Of a stretch of DNA of 64,000 bases, positions 1-9,837 are shown in pieces; the first letter of the stretch is position 1; each line of letters opens with the position of its first letter. The stretch is from contig JAUJNY010000004.1 in NCBI GenBank assembly GCA_030447955.1, positions 145,518 to 209,517 of the forward strand, read 5' to 3'. The stretch is from Jiangellales bacterium. Its GTDB lineage: Bacteria; Actinomycetota; Actinomycetes; Jiangellales; Jiangellaceae. Both the position numbers and the translations under genes were made by a program. Below the pieces are notes generated by a model. The model was not told the DNA's origin and did no database searches. It worked only from the letters and a program-made list of their open reading frames with translations.

Positions 1-179
1 AGGCCCATGACGGAGAGCAGGGTGGTCTTCCCGGAGCCGGAGGGTCCGAGGATGGCGATGCGTTCGCCGCGGGTGACGGTGCAGCTGATCCCGTCGATCG
101 CGCGGACGGCGCCCGGTCCGTCGCCGTGTTGGCGGACCGCGTCGCGCAGCTGAAGCAGCTCCGCCGCTGTGCTGCTCAT
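1..179 (-). CDS. ABC transporter ATP-binding protein, N-terminal fragment (runs off the left edge)
   Basis: Only the first 59 codons are present, starting at ATG 179-177. The readable protein has an N-terminal strand segment followed by a Walker A motif, GPSGSGKTT, at about residues 45-53, as in LolD/MacB-type ATPases. Its start codon overlaps the stop codon of the FtsX permease gene (ATGA, 176-179), so the ATPase is the downstream, translationally coupled partner of that permease. Expected role: energising a MacB/FtsX-type mechanotransmission or lipoprotein export complex at the membrane. Substrate unknown. The remainder lies outside the window. Confidence 0.9.
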   Translation of the reverse strand, partial: MSSTAAELLQLRDAVRQHGDGPGAVRAIDGISCTVTRGERIAILGPSGSGKTTLLSVMG

Positions 180-3100
180 GGCGTCGTAGTGGCTGGTACG
201 GCGACCAGGCCGGCGGCGATTCGGGTGAGGGTGGGGTAGTCGAGCTGGTCGGGGGTGTCCGCGGGGGTGCCGGCGATGCCGTCGGTGAAGGTCAGGGTGG
301 GGGGTTCGCCGAGGTAGGCGGCGTCCAGGCCGAGGGTGAGGGCGTAGAGGCTGGGGCCGTAGTCGGGGCCGATGGGCGTACCGGTGGACTCGGTGAGGGT
401 GTCGAGCAGGGTGGGGCTGGTGGCCCGCTCGGCGAGGGATGCGGTGGCGTCGATCCACGCTTGGGCGGCGGGGTCGGCGGCGACGGGGAACAGCAGGGTG
501 GTGCGCACCGTGGCGGCGTCGCCGAGGGTGGCGGGTTCGCTGGCGCCGAGCACCGGGGTGATGTCGCTGCCCATCGGCCCGAGGAAGATCATCGGCGCGG
601 TGGGTCGGGTGGCCCAGTGGCGGCGCACCAGGGTGGCGATCTCCCCGTTCGAGGGGACGATCACCGCGACGTCCAACGGCACCTGCTGTTCCGCGGCGCT
701 GCGGGCGGCCTCCAGGGCGACCGCGACCGGGGCGGCGCTTTGGGCGGCCCCGGGCCCGGTGGACTCCACCGTGGCGACCAGCACCGGCGCGTCCTCACCG
801 GCGGCGGGGACCGGGCTGGTGGCGTACAGGCCGTGTTCGACCGGCAGCCGGGCCCGTACCGCCGCGTGCAGCGCCGCCCAGTCCCGGTCGGAGTACAACA
901 TCTCGACGGTCATCACCGCCGCCGTGCGGCCGGCGCAGCTGTCCAGCAGCTGGTGCGCCAGCGCTGCTTGGGCGTCGCTGTTGATGCGCAGCACCACCAC
1001 CCCCGGGGGGCAACCGATCCCGGCGAGACCGGTGGTGGCGTCGGCCAAGGTCAGCGGATAGGAGCCGCGCGGGAAGCGCACCACCTGCGGGTCATACGCC
1101 AGCGACTTCTTGAACAAGATGCCCGGGTCGTCGCGGTTGCGGTCCACCAAGGCATCGTCGTCATCCAGGACGGGCCGGCCCTGGGCGTCGAGCAGGTCCA
1201 GCGCCGGGCCCACGAACGGCTCCTCGGCGATGCTGTAGCCAACCTCCTCCAGCTCGGTCTTGACATGGTCCCGGGCTCGGGCCAGGGCGGGGCTGCCGGG
1301 GGCGCGTTCCCCCAACCCGGCCAGCTCCTTGACGTCGGCGCGGATCCGCAGTTCCGCTTCACTGGGTGGGGTGGGTGCGGGTGGGGTGACGAACGCGCCG
1401 GCCGGGATCGCCGCCGGGCGGGCGGCGCTCCACCCCAGCGACGCCAACCCCAGGCCGAGGGTGAGCACCCCCACCACCGCCAGGGTGGCGCGGGTCGCCA
1501 ACGCCGGCACCGCGCCGGTGGCGCCTTCGGCGCGCAGGGTGATCCCCGGCACCATCCGCAGCGCCGCCGCCACCGGCGCCCGCAACGCCACCACCGCCAC
1601 CGCCGTGGTCAACACCAACCCCGCCGCCGCCACCGTCAGCAGCTGCACCCACAACCCCGTCACCGCCGCGATCCCCGCGGCGGCCGCCATCCCGAGCAGC
1701 CCTCCGGCGAGCACCGGCGCGGCCGCCTCCACCGTCACCAACCGGCGCAGCTGCCCCGCCCGCCAGCCCAACGCGCGCAACAGCCCCAGCAGCGCGATAC
1801 GCCGTTCCACCGCCAACAACGCCACATACAACGCGATCGCCCCGGCGGCGAACATCGCCGCCCCCGCCGCCAACACGTGATACCCGCCGATGCGCACCGC
1901 GACCAGCTCACCCAACACCGTCGACTGCAACCTGCCCCCGAACGCCAGCACCGCCGCCGCCACGAACGCCGCCAACGCCACCGCCACCCCCACCACCACC
2001 GCAACCCCCACCAGGCGCAACGGCGACTCCGTCACGTGCCGCCAGGCGAACCCCCACACCCCACCGGACCAGGCCCCACCGCTGCGCACCCGCACCCGGC
2101 CCCGCCCACGGGCCCGCGCGCTGGCCGCCCAGGCAGCGGCCACCACCACCGTGGCCGCCACGTGCGCCACCAGCACCGCGACCAGCACCGCTCCGAGGGA
2201 CCACCACGGCACCACCGCCGCCCCACCCAGCCGCAACCCGCCCAACGCTGCTACGGCCAAGACCCCGGAGGCGGCGCCCAGCATCGCCGCCTGCCACCCC
2301 ACCAGCGCGCGGATACTGCGCCGCCGCCACCCCACCCGAGCCAGCACCTCCAACGCCTGGCGTTGGTCCACCACCAGGAACACCCCGGCGACCAGCAGAT
2401 ACCCGACCGCCACCCCGCCCGCCGCACCCAGCAGCACCCCGGACAGGCCCTCCGCGCCGCTGACGATCTCCGCGACCGTGCCCAGCGTGGTCCACCGCTC
2501 CGAGACGACCCCCACCCCGGGGACCTCCACCAACACGTCCACCGGGGAGGACCCGGCGACCACCACCACCTGCAACCCGGTGCGGGACAGGATCGCCCCG
2601 GCCACGTTCTCGATCTCCGTCACCGCCTGCGGCGAATACCCCGAAATACCCTCCACGCGCACCCGGATCGCGTCGATGAACCGCTCCCCGCGCAGTGCCT
2701 CCACCGTCTCCAAATTCGTCAACCCCGTCGGCGGCGACGGGTTCAACCCCCCCGGATTGAACGGTGAAGACGGCAACACCCGATCCACCGGCTCCCCGTC
2801 GGCGGCCTCCACCAGCCGGCGCGGTGCCTCCGCATACACCCCCAGCGGCACATAGTTCACCGCCGACGCCACCTGCCCCGCCAACGCGTCCAAGTCATAA
2901 CTACCGACCTGGTCGGCGAGCAACGGCTTGGGCTTGTCCACGGTTAGTTCCCGGTACAACGCCTCATCGCCACCCAAGTTTGGCGGCGGCGCGCAACAGA
3001 AACGCGGTGGCTGTAGCTTGTCGATCCGCGGCTGCACATCGTCCGACCAGGTGCCCGCTGGCGCCAGGCGCAGTAAATGGGTGTCACCGGACTGTTCATA

Positions 3101-4180
3101 GTTGTCATACCCGGGCACCAACACCACGTCGCGCCCAACCGCGTCGCCACCTCCCGACGCGTCGTCCGGGGACCGAAGCCGACCCGTCCTGGTCAGCTGG
3201 ATCAAGTCCGAGCTCAGCGGCTGGACAAACCGGGACAGCGGCGCCCGCGCGTCGTGGACAGTGCTCACCCGACCCCGGTTGGAGATCAGCCTGGCAACCA
3301 CCCGGTCGGCGAAGTCCCCCACCCGCCGCCATGCGAGCTTCCTGCCTTCGGCGCGGGCCCGGGCAGCCGCCGCCCTCACCGCGAGCTCCGCGTCCGCCGG
3401 AGTGACACCAGCGATCCGATCCAACCGCACCCGCAGCGAACCAGGTGCGGCGGTTTCCGCCAATAACACCGGAACGGAGACAGCCTCCCGCTCATAAATC
3501 GAGTCAAACACCCGCCCCACCCCACGGGTCAAATAGCCGCCATCCGTAAACGACCGCAACCCCACCAGCCGGTTCTCCTGCACCGGATCCACCCCAACCA
3601 CCTGCGTCCACGCAGCAGGCACCTGGCCCAGCTCGATATACGGAGTACGCAGGTCGACTGAATAGATCACTGGATCCTCCGGCTGACCCACTGAAGTCTT
3701 GTGCCCAGCGAAAACGTAGTCTTCGGACGACTCATCCTCTCCGATCCGAATGGTCACGGTGACCCGGAAAACACCGTCGCTGAGCAGCAGCTCGCGGGCT
3801 GGGACCATCTCCACCAACTGGGACGCATCCCGCACCCAGCCCAACGACGCCGCGGGAGCCGCCACCTCCACCCCCGGAATCGCCAACACCGTCTTCCACT
3901 GCTCCCGGGTGATCCCCCCTGTGCGCGCTCCCAAGTAGTTGGCTGGCACCACCGAACGGCCGTCCACCTCCCGCAGCTCAAAGCCGGGCGGCAACACCAG
4001 AAGGTCGTAACTACCCCGCCACCCCGCATCCACCGTCGACCGCACCGACGCCAAACTTGTCGCCGCAGCCAACACCACCGACGTCGCCGCCAACGCCACC
4101 GCCACCGAGCCGGCGATCAACACCACCAACCGCGCCGGGGACGCCACCAACAACCCCCACGCCGTCCTCACCAAGCGCAC
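176..4180 (-). CDS. FtsX/MacB-type ABC permease fused to a degenerate M28 peptidase-like domain
   Basis: 1334 residues, GTG start at 4180 with a GAGGAGGG-type ribosome site just upstream (4183-4190). N-terminal membrane segment at about residues 15-38, a large extracellular domain to about 560, a first FtsX four-helix block with TM segments from about 570, and a second block at about 710-925. After the last TM, residues about 941-1334 begin with LAGLGERAPGS, the entry motif of M28 aminopeptidases, and keep a GPGAA segment (about 1142-1146). The metal ligands are lost: the expected HxD site reads VES (about 1138-1140) and the Asp after GPGA is Gln. This looks like an extracellular binding pseudo-peptidase tethered to a transporter. 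Most FtsX permeases are 400-850 residues and lack such a tail. Partner ATPase follows by ATGA overlap. Confidence 0.85.
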   Translation of the reverse strand: MRLVRTAWGLLVASPARLVVLIAGSVAVALAATSVVLAAATSLASVRSTVDAGWRGSYDLLVLPPGFELREVDGRSVVPANYLGARTGGITREQWKTVLAIPGVEVAAPAASLGWVRDASQLVEMVPARELLLSDGVFRVTVTIRIGEDESSEDYVFAGHKTSVGQPEDPVIYSVDLRTPYIELGQVPAAWTQVVGVDPVQENRLVGLRSFTDGGYLTRGVGRVFDSIYEREAVSVPVLLAETAAPGSLRVRLDRIAGVTPADAELAVRAAAARARAEGRKLAWRRVGDFADRVVARLISNRGRVSTVHDARAPLSRFVQPLSSDLIQLTRTGRLRSPDDASGGGDAVGRDVVLVPGYDNYEQSGDTHLLRLAPAGTWSDDVQPRIDKLQPPRFCCAPPPNLGGDEALYRELTVDKPKPLLADQVGSYDLDALAGQVASAVNYVPLGVYAEAPRRLVEAADGEPVDRVLPSSPFNPGGLNPSPPTGLTNLETVEALRGERFIDAIRVRVEGISGYSPQAVTEIENVAGAILSRTGLQVVVVAGSSPVDVLVEVPGVGVVSERWTTLGTVAEIVSGAEGLSGVLLGAAGGVAVGYLLVAGVFLVVDQRQALEVLARVGWRRRSIRALVGWQAAMLGAASGVLAVAALGGLRLGGAAVVPWWSLGAVLVAVLVAHVAATVVVAAAWAASARARGRGRVRVRSGGAWSGGVWGFAWRHVTESPLRLVGVAVVVGVAVALAAFVAAAVLAFGGRLQSTVLGELVAVRIGGYHVLAAGAAMFAAGAIALYVALLAVERRIALLGLLRALGWRAGQLRRLVTVEAAAPVLAGGLLGMAAAAGIAAVTGLWVQLLTVAAAGLVLTTAVAVVALRAPVAAALRMVPGITLRAEGATGAVPALATRATLAVVGVLTLGLGLASLGWSAARPAAIPAGAFVTPPAPTPPSEAELRIRADVKELAGLGERAPGSPALARARDHVKTELEEVGYSIAEEPFVGPALDLLDAQGRPVLDDDDALVDRNRDDPGILFKKSLAYDPQVVRFPRGSYPLTLADATTGLAGIGCPPGVVVLRINSDAQAALAHQLLDSCAGRTAAVMTVEMLYSDRDWAALHAAVRARLPVEHGLYATSPVPAAGEDAPVLVATVESTGPGAAQSAAPVAVALEAARSAAEQQVPLDVAVIVPSNGEIATLVRRHWATRPTAPMIFLGPMGSDITPVLGASEPATLGDAATVRTTLLFPVAADPAAQAWIDATASLAERATSPTLLDTLTESTGTPIGPDYGPSLYALTLGLDAAYLGEPPTLTFTDGIAGTPADTPDQLDYPTLTRIAAGLVAVPATTTP

Positions 4181-4392
4181 GAGCCCTCCTCGCCGATGTC
4201 AGACCCGCGCCCAGCGCGCAACCGGAGGCCACGGGGTATCGCCTTGGCACACAACCGCCAACTGCGCGCTCGGTCCTGGCTTTGCGACGGTGCGCCCGCT
4301 GGGCAACAGGGTCAAGAGTTCGTGGGAGCTGTTACCTATTCGGTATGCGGCGGCCCCGACGGTGCAGCGTCGTGCCAGGACGGGCCAGAGGG

Positions 4393-5409
4393 CTAGCGAG
4401 CTCTTGGTCGAGCTTCGGCCGCACGGACCTCGGCGGCGTAGCGGCGGGCGGCCTCGCGCAACGCCTGCTCGGCGTCGACCCCGCGGGAGCGGGCCAGCGC
4501 CACGGCCGCCAGCAGCAGCTCGCCGATCGCACCGTCAGGGTCCAGGGGCGGGACGGCGACCGGCACGCCCGCGTGCTCCGCGCGGGACAGCAACTTCGCG
4601 GCCAGGGACAGCGAGGGCAGGGTGAGGGGGATCCCGTCGGCAGCGGAGCTGCGGCCCTTCTCGGCCACTTTGATCCGCTCCCAGTTGGCCTCGACCTGCG
4701 CCGCGCTCGGCGTCGCGTCCCCCGGAGTGGGCGCAAAGACGTGCGGGTGGCGGCGTACGAGCTTGTCGATGATGCTGATGGCCACGTCGTCCACCGACCA
4801 CGGCGCCACCGCGCGCTCTTCGCCGATACGGGCGTGGAAGACCACCTGGCCCAACAGGTCGCCCAGCTCCTCCACCAGGTGTTGCGGGTCACCGCTCTCG
4901 ATGGCCTCAAGGGCCTCGTACGCCTCCTCCACGAGAAAGGGGGCGAGCGAGCGGTGGTCCTGCTCGCGGTCCCAGGGACAGCCGCCGGGTGAGCGCAGCC
5001 GGTCCATGACGGCCACCAGCTCCACGAAGCGGGCGCCCGGGAGGTCGGAGGAGCCGCTGACCTGCTCCACCTCACAGCCGGGCTCGCCACGCCCGGCGGC
5101 CGCCGGGAGCTGCCTGGCGACCGCCTCCGCCAGCGCCGGCGCCCCATCCGCAGCGCAGAGCCAGACGACCGTACGGCCGCCGGCGGCCGTGGCCAGCAGC
5201 TGACCGGCCAGCTCCTCGACGGCATCCACCACCCCAGTGGCGGCGACCTCCACGCCAGCGGCGCGCAGGGCGGGCAGCTGGGTGTGGTCCGGGACGGCCA
5301 TGACCACGTCGGCGCGTTGCAGCAGCTCCCAGACGTCCCAGCTGAGCAGGCCGGGCGCCACCCGGGGGCTCACCGCCAGCAGGACCAGCTTTCCCGCCGA
5401 CCGGCTCAC
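4393..5409 (-). CDS. mazG: Nucleoside triphosphate pyrophosphohydrolase MazG
   Basis: 338 residues from GTG 5409; the GTG overlaps the stop of the preceding lipoprotein gene (GTGA, 5406-5409), which decides the start although the frame is open further upstream. The C-terminal half is MazG: a segment beginning MDRLRSPGGCPWDREQ, followed by the EExxE-type helix (LVEEAYEALEAIE) and the DLLGQVVFHA segment that bind Mg-NTP. The N-terminal ~130 residues are the actinobacterial variant of a tetrapyrrole-methylase-like fold and lack recognisable catalytic motifs. Likely hydrolyses aberrant or surplus dNTP/NTP. Last gene of the mfd-lipoprotein-mazG run, ending TAG at 4393-4395. Confidence 0.92.
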   Translation of the reverse strand: MSRSAGKLVLLAVSPRVAPGLLSWDVWELLQRADVVMAVPDHTQLPALRAAGVEVAATGVVDAVEELAGQLLATAAGGRTVVWLCAADGAPALAEAVARQLPAAAGRGEPGCEVEQVSGSSDLPGARFVELVAVMDRLRSPGGCPWDREQDHRSLAPFLVEEAYEALEAIESGDPQHLVEELGDLLGQVVFHARIGEERAVAPWSVDDVAISIIDKLVRRHPHVFAPTPGDATPSAAQVEANWERIKVAEKGRSSAADGIPLTLPSLSLAAKLLSRAEHAGVPVAVPPLDPDGAIGELLLAAVALARSRGVDAEQALREAARRYAAEVRAAEARPRAR

Positions 5410-5975
5410 TGCCCGACCGGTGCCACAGCGTCGGCGTCGCTGCGCGGCGCGGGCGTGCTCAGTGACCCGGTGCCGGGGCGCAATGAGTCCTCGACCCACT
5501 CGCCGTAGCGAGGGTTCACCTCGACGCCGGTCTCGTCGACGAGCTCGCTCAGCTCGGCGCTGAACCGCTGCTGGCCAAGCTTGTCGATGAGCCTGCTGGC
5601 GGCCACGCTCACGTAGCCGGCTTCCCGTACCACGGGTGAGTCCGCTTGCTGTCCCCTGCCTAGCGTCCGGTCGATGTCCGCCTCGCTCACGGCCACGCCG
5701 TGGGCGGCGGTGAGCCGCTCGAGCAGCTCACGACGGATGTGCAGCTGCAGGATCTCCCGCTGCAGGTCGCCCGTAGTTACTCCGGCGCGCTGGCCGGCGG
5801 GCAAGGACGCGACGTACGCCTCGACGTCGTCCTGCAGCTCGGTGACCGAGATGCGCTCGTCACCGACCACCGCTGCCGCACCGACCTCACGGGGCTCGCA
5901 CGCGGAGACGGCGAGCGCCACGACGGCCACGGCGAGCGCGAGGCGGCGTCCGGTCACGGCGGGTCTCCTGGTCAC
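5406..5975 (-). CDS. SurA N-terminal domain-like lipoprotein
   Basis: 189 residues from GTG 5975, which overlaps the mfd stop (GTGA, 5972-5975). A basic N-terminus and hydrophobic stretch lead to a lipobox VSAC at about residues 22-25, so the mature protein should be lipid-anchored outside the membrane. The following part (VVGDERISVTELQDDVEAY) matches the N-terminal chaperone-like helices of SurA/PrsA-type proteins. No parvulin domain follows, so peptidyl-prolyl isomerase activity is not expected. Placement between mfd and mazG is a recurrent actinobacterial arrangement; the functional link is not evident. Its stop overlaps the mazG GTG. Confidence 0.8.
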   Translation of the reverse strand: MTRRPAVTGRRLALAVAVVALAVSACEPREVGAAAVVGDERISVTELQDDVEAYVASLPAGQRAGVTTGDLQREILQLHIRRELLERLTAAHGVAVSEADIDRTLGRGQQADSPVVREAGYVSVAASRLIDKLGQQRFSAELSELVDETGVEVNPRYGEWVEDSLRPGTGSLSTPAPRSDADAVAPVGQ

Positions 5976-8900
5976 GGGCTGTCGACCACTTCGTCGATCA
6001 CGGTGCGGCACCAGCGCAGCAGCGGCAGGTCGCGCAACGGTTGCCCACCGACGGGAGCCGTGGCCGGCCGCGGCACGAGGATCGTACGCACCTGCTCCTT
6101 GACGACGCTGTTCGGGTAGAGCCGGGAGAGCCGCAGCCGCCGGGAGTCGGGCAGGTCCACCGGCCCGAAGCGCACGTGCCGACCCTGCTGGCTGACTTCG
6201 CTGAGCCCGGCGCGGCGGGCGCGCACCCGCAGCCGCGCCACCTCGAGCAGGTGTTCCACCGGTTGCGGTGGAGGGCCGTAGCGGTCGACGAGTTCGGCGC
6301 GGATCGCCTCTACCGCGTCCTCGTCACTGGCCTCGGACAGCCGCCGGTAGGCCTCCAGCCGCAGCCGTTCGCTGGGCACATGGTCGTGCGGCAGGTGGGC
6401 GTCCACCGGCAGCTCGATGCGTACGTCCGCCGGCTCCTCGCTGCGCTGCCCGCGATACTCGGCCACCGCCTCACCGACCATGCGGACGTACAGGTCGAAG
6501 CCCACGTCGGCGATGTGACCGGACTGCTCACCGCCGAGCAGGTTGCCCGCGCCGCGGATCTCCAGGTCCTTCATCGCCACCTGCATGCCCGCGCCCAGGT
6601 CGGAGTGCTGGGCGATCGTCGCCAGCCGCTCGTGGGCAGTCTCCGTCATCGGCGACTCGGGGGGGTAGAGGAAATAGGCGTACGCGCGCTCGCGGCCGCG
6701 CCCCACCCGGCCGCGCAGCTGGTGGAGCTGGGCCAGCCCGAGCAGGTCGGAACGCTCGGCGATCAAGGTGTTGGCGTTGGAGATGTCCAGTCCGCTCTCC
6801 ACGATCGTGGTGCAGACGAGGACGTCGGCCTGCTTGTCCCAGAAGTCGACGATGACCCGTTCGAGCGTGTGCTCGTCCAGCTGTCCGTGCGCGGTAACCA
6901 CCCGGGCCTCCGGCACGAGGTCACGCACGCGGGCCGCCGCCTTCTCGATGCTGTCCACCCGGTTGTGGACGAAGAAGACCTGGCCGTCACGCAGCAGCTC
7001 GCGGCGGACCGCGGCGGTGATCTGCCGGTCGTCGTAGGGGCCCACGAAGGTGAGCACCGGGTGGCGCTCCTCCGGCGGGGTGGTGATCGTCGACATGTCG
7101 CGGATGCCGGTGATCGACATCTCCAGCGTGCGCGGTATGGGTGTTGCGCTCATCGTGAGGACGTCAACCGCCGTACGCAGCCGCTTGAGCTGCTCCTTGT
7201 GCTCCACGCCGAAACGCTGCTCCTCGTCGACGACGACCAGCCCGAGGTCCTTGAAGCGGATGTCGGGGCTGAGCAGGCGGTGAGTGCCGATGACCATGTC
7301 GACGCTGCCGGCGGCGAGGCCCTGCTGCACCGCCCGCGCCTCGGCGTCGGTCTGGAACCGCGACAGGGCGCGGAGCTCGACGGGGAAGCTGCCGTAGCGC
7401 TCGGCGAAGGTCGCCAGGTGCTGCTGGACAAGCAGCGTGGTGGGGACCAGGACGGCCACCTGCTTGCCGTCCTGCACGGCCTTGAACCCCGCCCGTACCG
7501 CGATCTCGGTCTTCCCGTAGCCCACGTCACCGCACACGACCCGGTCCATGGGCACCGAGCGCTCCATGTCGCGCTTGACCTCGTCGATGCAGGCCTGCTG
7601 GTCAGGGGTCTCCGCGTACGGGAACGCGTCCTCGAGCTCGCGCTGCCAGGGCGTGTCCGGGCCGAAGGCGTGCCCCTGCGCCGACTGCCGAGCGGCGTAC
7701 AGCTTGATGAGCTCGGCCGCTATCTGCCGTACGGCCTTGCGGGCCCGGCCCTTGCGCTTGGCCCAGTCCCCACCGCCCATCCGGTCCAGCGTCGGCGCGT
7801 CGCCCCCGACGTACCTGGTCACCTGATCGAGGGAGTCGGTGGGGACGAACAGCCGGTCGCCCGGCTGGCCGCGCTTGCTAGGGGCGTACTCCAGCAGCAG
7901 GTACTCGCGGGTCGCTCCGGCGACGACGCGCTGCGTCATCTCCACGTACCGGCCCACCCCGTGCTGCTCGTGCACGACGTAGTCGCCGGGCCGCAGCTGC
8001 AAGGGGTCGACCTGGTGGCGGCGCCGCGACGGGAGCCGGCGTGGCTCCTGCGGACCGCCTCCGCGCCCGAGCAGGTCCTCCTGGGTGAGGACGGCGAGGC
8101 CCAACGACGCGGCGGTGAAGCCGTGCTCCAGGTCGCCGACGACGACCGACACCACGCCCGGTGCGGCGCCGTCGTCGAGGTCGACAGCGCGGGCGGGGAG
8201 CTCCTGCTCGGAGAGGACCTCGACCATGCGCTGCGCGGTGCCGGCACCCGCGGCGACGAGGACGACCCGCCAGCCCTCCCCCAGCCAGCCCTTGACGTCG
8301 GCGAGCGCCCGGGCCGTGTCGCCACGGTAGGCGTCGACCGCGCGCGCGGCGACGGTCCGCGACTCGACGGCGCCGAGGTCGCCACCGTCCTCGTCCGCGG
8401 CGGGCTGGACCGCGGGATCTGCGGTCGTCGGCTGGCGCGGGGGGTCGAGGGTGGGGTCGAACATGGGTCGGCGGGCACGCTCGGGCAGCGGCTCGGCCGC
8501 CGCGAACGGGCTGACGCTCCACCACGCCAGGCCCCGTCCGAGGGCGTGCGCCCGGACGTCGGCGAGGCTGCGGTACGCGGCCGCCCGCAGGTCGATCGGC
8601 GCCCTGCCGCCGCCCGCCGCCGCCGCCCAGGAGGCCCCCAGGAACTCCTCGCTCGTCGCGACCAGGTCGTGGGCCCGGGTGCGTACCCGTTCGGGGTCGC
8701 ACACGACCACGTGCGTCCGCTCAGGCAGCAGGTCGACGAGCAGCTCCAGCTCGTCGACGAGGACCGGCGCCAGGGACTCCATGCCCTCAACGGCGACACC
8801 CCCGGCGAGCTGGTCGAACAGGTCGGCCAGCTGCGGCTCCTGCTCCGCGAGCCGCGCCGCGCGGGCCTGCACCTCGGGGGTGAGCAGTAGCTCCCGGCAG

Positions 8901-9610
8901 GGTGGCGCCCACACTCCGCTCCCGGCCGCCTCGAGACTGCGCTGGTCGGCCACGGCGAACCAGCGGACCTCCTCGACGGTGTCCCCGAAGAACTCCACCC
9001 GCAGCGGGTGCTCCTCGGTGGGCGGGAAGACGTCGACGATGCCGCCCCGCACGGCGAACTCCCCCCGGCGTTCGACCAGGTCGACCCGCGCGTACGCCGC
9101 CGCGGCCAACCGCTCGACCAGCTCGTCGAGCTCGACCTCGTCACCGACCCGTACGCGCACCGGGCGCAAGTCGGCCAGGCCCTTGACCTGCGGCTGCAGG
9201 ACACTGCGCACCGGGGCGACCACGACCCGCAGCGGTCCGGCCGACGGCTCAACGGGGTCGGGGTGGACCAGGCGGCGCAACACCGCCAGCCGCCGTCCCA
9301 CGGTGTCGGCGCGCGGGCTGAGCCGCTCGTGCGGCAGCGTCTCCCACGCGGGGTACTCCGCGACGTCGTCCTCGCCCAGCAGCCCGCGCAGCGTCGCCGT
9401 CAGCTGCTCGGCCTCGCGTCCGGTGGGAGTCACGGCGAGGACCGGTCTGCCCGCTCCCCGCTCGGCGGCGAGGACGGCGAGGACGAGCGGGCGCAGGGCG
9501 CGCGGGGCGGACAGGTCCAGCGCCTCGACGCTCCCCGTACGGGCCGCCGCGACGGCACCCCCGATGACGGGGTCAGGGAGGACGAGATCGAGCAGGCCGC
9601 GCAGGCTCAT
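5972..9610 (-). CDS. mfd: Transcription-repair coupling factor Mfd
   Basis: 1212 residues from ATG 9610, close to the family's usual ~1150-1200. An in-frame extension to 9991 is low-complexity Arg-rich and rejected. Order of domains: UvrB-like N-terminal region, CarD-like RNA-polymerase interaction domain ([16 protein letters not shown], about residues 538-555), then the RecG-like motor with Walker [10 protein letters not shown] (about 690-698), the DEEQ box (about 793) and SATPIPRT, and a C-terminal TRCF domain. The enzyme displaces RNA polymerase stalled at DNA lesions and recruits UvrA. First gene of a run with 4-bp overlaps, so the two downstream genes are probably translated from the same mRNA. 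Confidence 0.97.
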   Translation of the reverse strand: MSLRGLLDLVLPDPVIGGAVAAARTGSVEALDLSAPRALRPLVLAVLAAERGAGRPVLAVTPTGREAEQLTATLRGLLGEDDVAEYPAWETLPHERLSPRADTVGRRLAVLRRLVHPDPVEPSAGPLRVVVAPVRSVLQPQVKGLADLRPVRVRVGDEVELDELVERLAAAAYARVDLVERRGEFAVRGGIVDVFPPTEEHPLRVEFFGDTVEEVRWFAVADQRSLEAAGSGVWAPPCRELLLTPEVQARAARLAEQEPQLADLFDQLAGGVAVEGMESLAPVLVDELELLVDLLPERTHVVVCDPERVRTRAHDLVATSEEFLGASWAAAAGGGRAPIDLRAAAYRSLADVRAHALGRGLAWWSVSPFAAAEPLPERARRPMFDPTLDPPRQPTTADPAVQPAADEDGGDLGAVESRTVAARAVDAYRGDTARALADVKGWLGEGWRVVLVAAGAGTAQRMVEVLSEQELPARAVDLDDGAAPGVVSVVVGDLEHGFTAASLGLAVLTQEDLLGRGGGPQEPRRLPSRRRHQVDPLQLRPGDYVVHEQHGVGRYVEMTQRVVAGATREYLLLEYAPSKRGQPGDRLFVPTDSLDQVTRYVGGDAPTLDRMGGGDWAKRKGRARKAVRQIAAELIKLYAARQSAQGHAFGPDTPWQRELEDAFPYAETPDQQACIDEVKRDMERSVPMDRVVCGDVGYGKTEIAVRAGFKAVQDGKQVAVLVPTTLLVQQHLATFAERYGSFPVELRALSRFQTDAEARAVQQGLAAGSVDMVIGTHRLLSPDIRFKDLGLVVVDEEQRFGVEHKEQLKRLRTAVDVLTMSATPIPRTLEMSITGIRDMSTITTPPEERHPVLTFVGPYDDRQITAAVRRELLRDGQVFFVHNRVDSIEKAAARVRDLVPEARVVTAHGQLDEHTLERVIVDFWDKQADVLVCTTIVESGLDISNANTLIAERSDLLGLAQLHQLRGRVGRGRERAYAYFLYPPESPMTETAHERLATIAQHSDLGAGMQVAMKDLEIRGAGNLLGGEQSGHIADVGFDLYVRMVGEAVAEYRGQRSEEPADVRIELPVDAHLPHDHVPSERLRLEAYRRLSEASDEDAVEAIRAELVDRYGPPPQPVEHLLEVARLRVRARRAGLSEVSQQGRHVRFGPVDLPDSRRLRLSRLYPNSVVKEQVRTILVPRPATAPVGGQPLRDLPLLRWCRTVIDEVVDSP

Positions 9611-9645
9611 GGGCGCCTTTTGGTCGGGTCGGGCAGCGCAAACGC

Positions 9646-9707
9646 CCCCTGCCGGCGAGGCGACAGGGGTGGGAGTCCCCGCGCAGGGGTGTCCCCGCGG
9701 AGGGGTC
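9646..9707. promoter_or_regulatory. Cluster of three GGGG/CCCC hairpins between mfd and the APS kinase gene
   Basis: Three successive short inverted repeats occur here: CCCCTG...CAGGGG, CCCCGCGCAGGGG and CCCCGCGGAGGGG. They lie 36 bp upstream of the mfd ATG, inside its probable 5' leader on the minus strand, and about 130 bp upstream of the divergent sulfate-activation gene. Possible leader structure or terminator-like elements; no known riboswitch is recognised. Confidence 0.4.
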
Positions 9708-9837
9708 CCAGCGTAAGGCGCGGATAGCCAGGCAGCGCGCGCTACTTCTGCCAGACTGGCCGCCGAGCGGCCGACGTACGGGGAGTGACCCCGCCAGCTC
9801 GAGTCACACCCGTACAGCGGTGAGGAGGACCAGCTCG

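Noticed and set aside
461-2767. Long plus-strand open frame opposite the FtsX permease
   Set aside because: Composition is His/Arg/Gly/Pro low-complexity, as produced by the antisense of a GC3-rich gene. No start context or domain.
6041-8890. 949-codon plus-strand frame opposite mfd
   Set aside because: Antisense shadow of a clearly conserved gene; sequence is Arg/His/Gly-rich without motifs.
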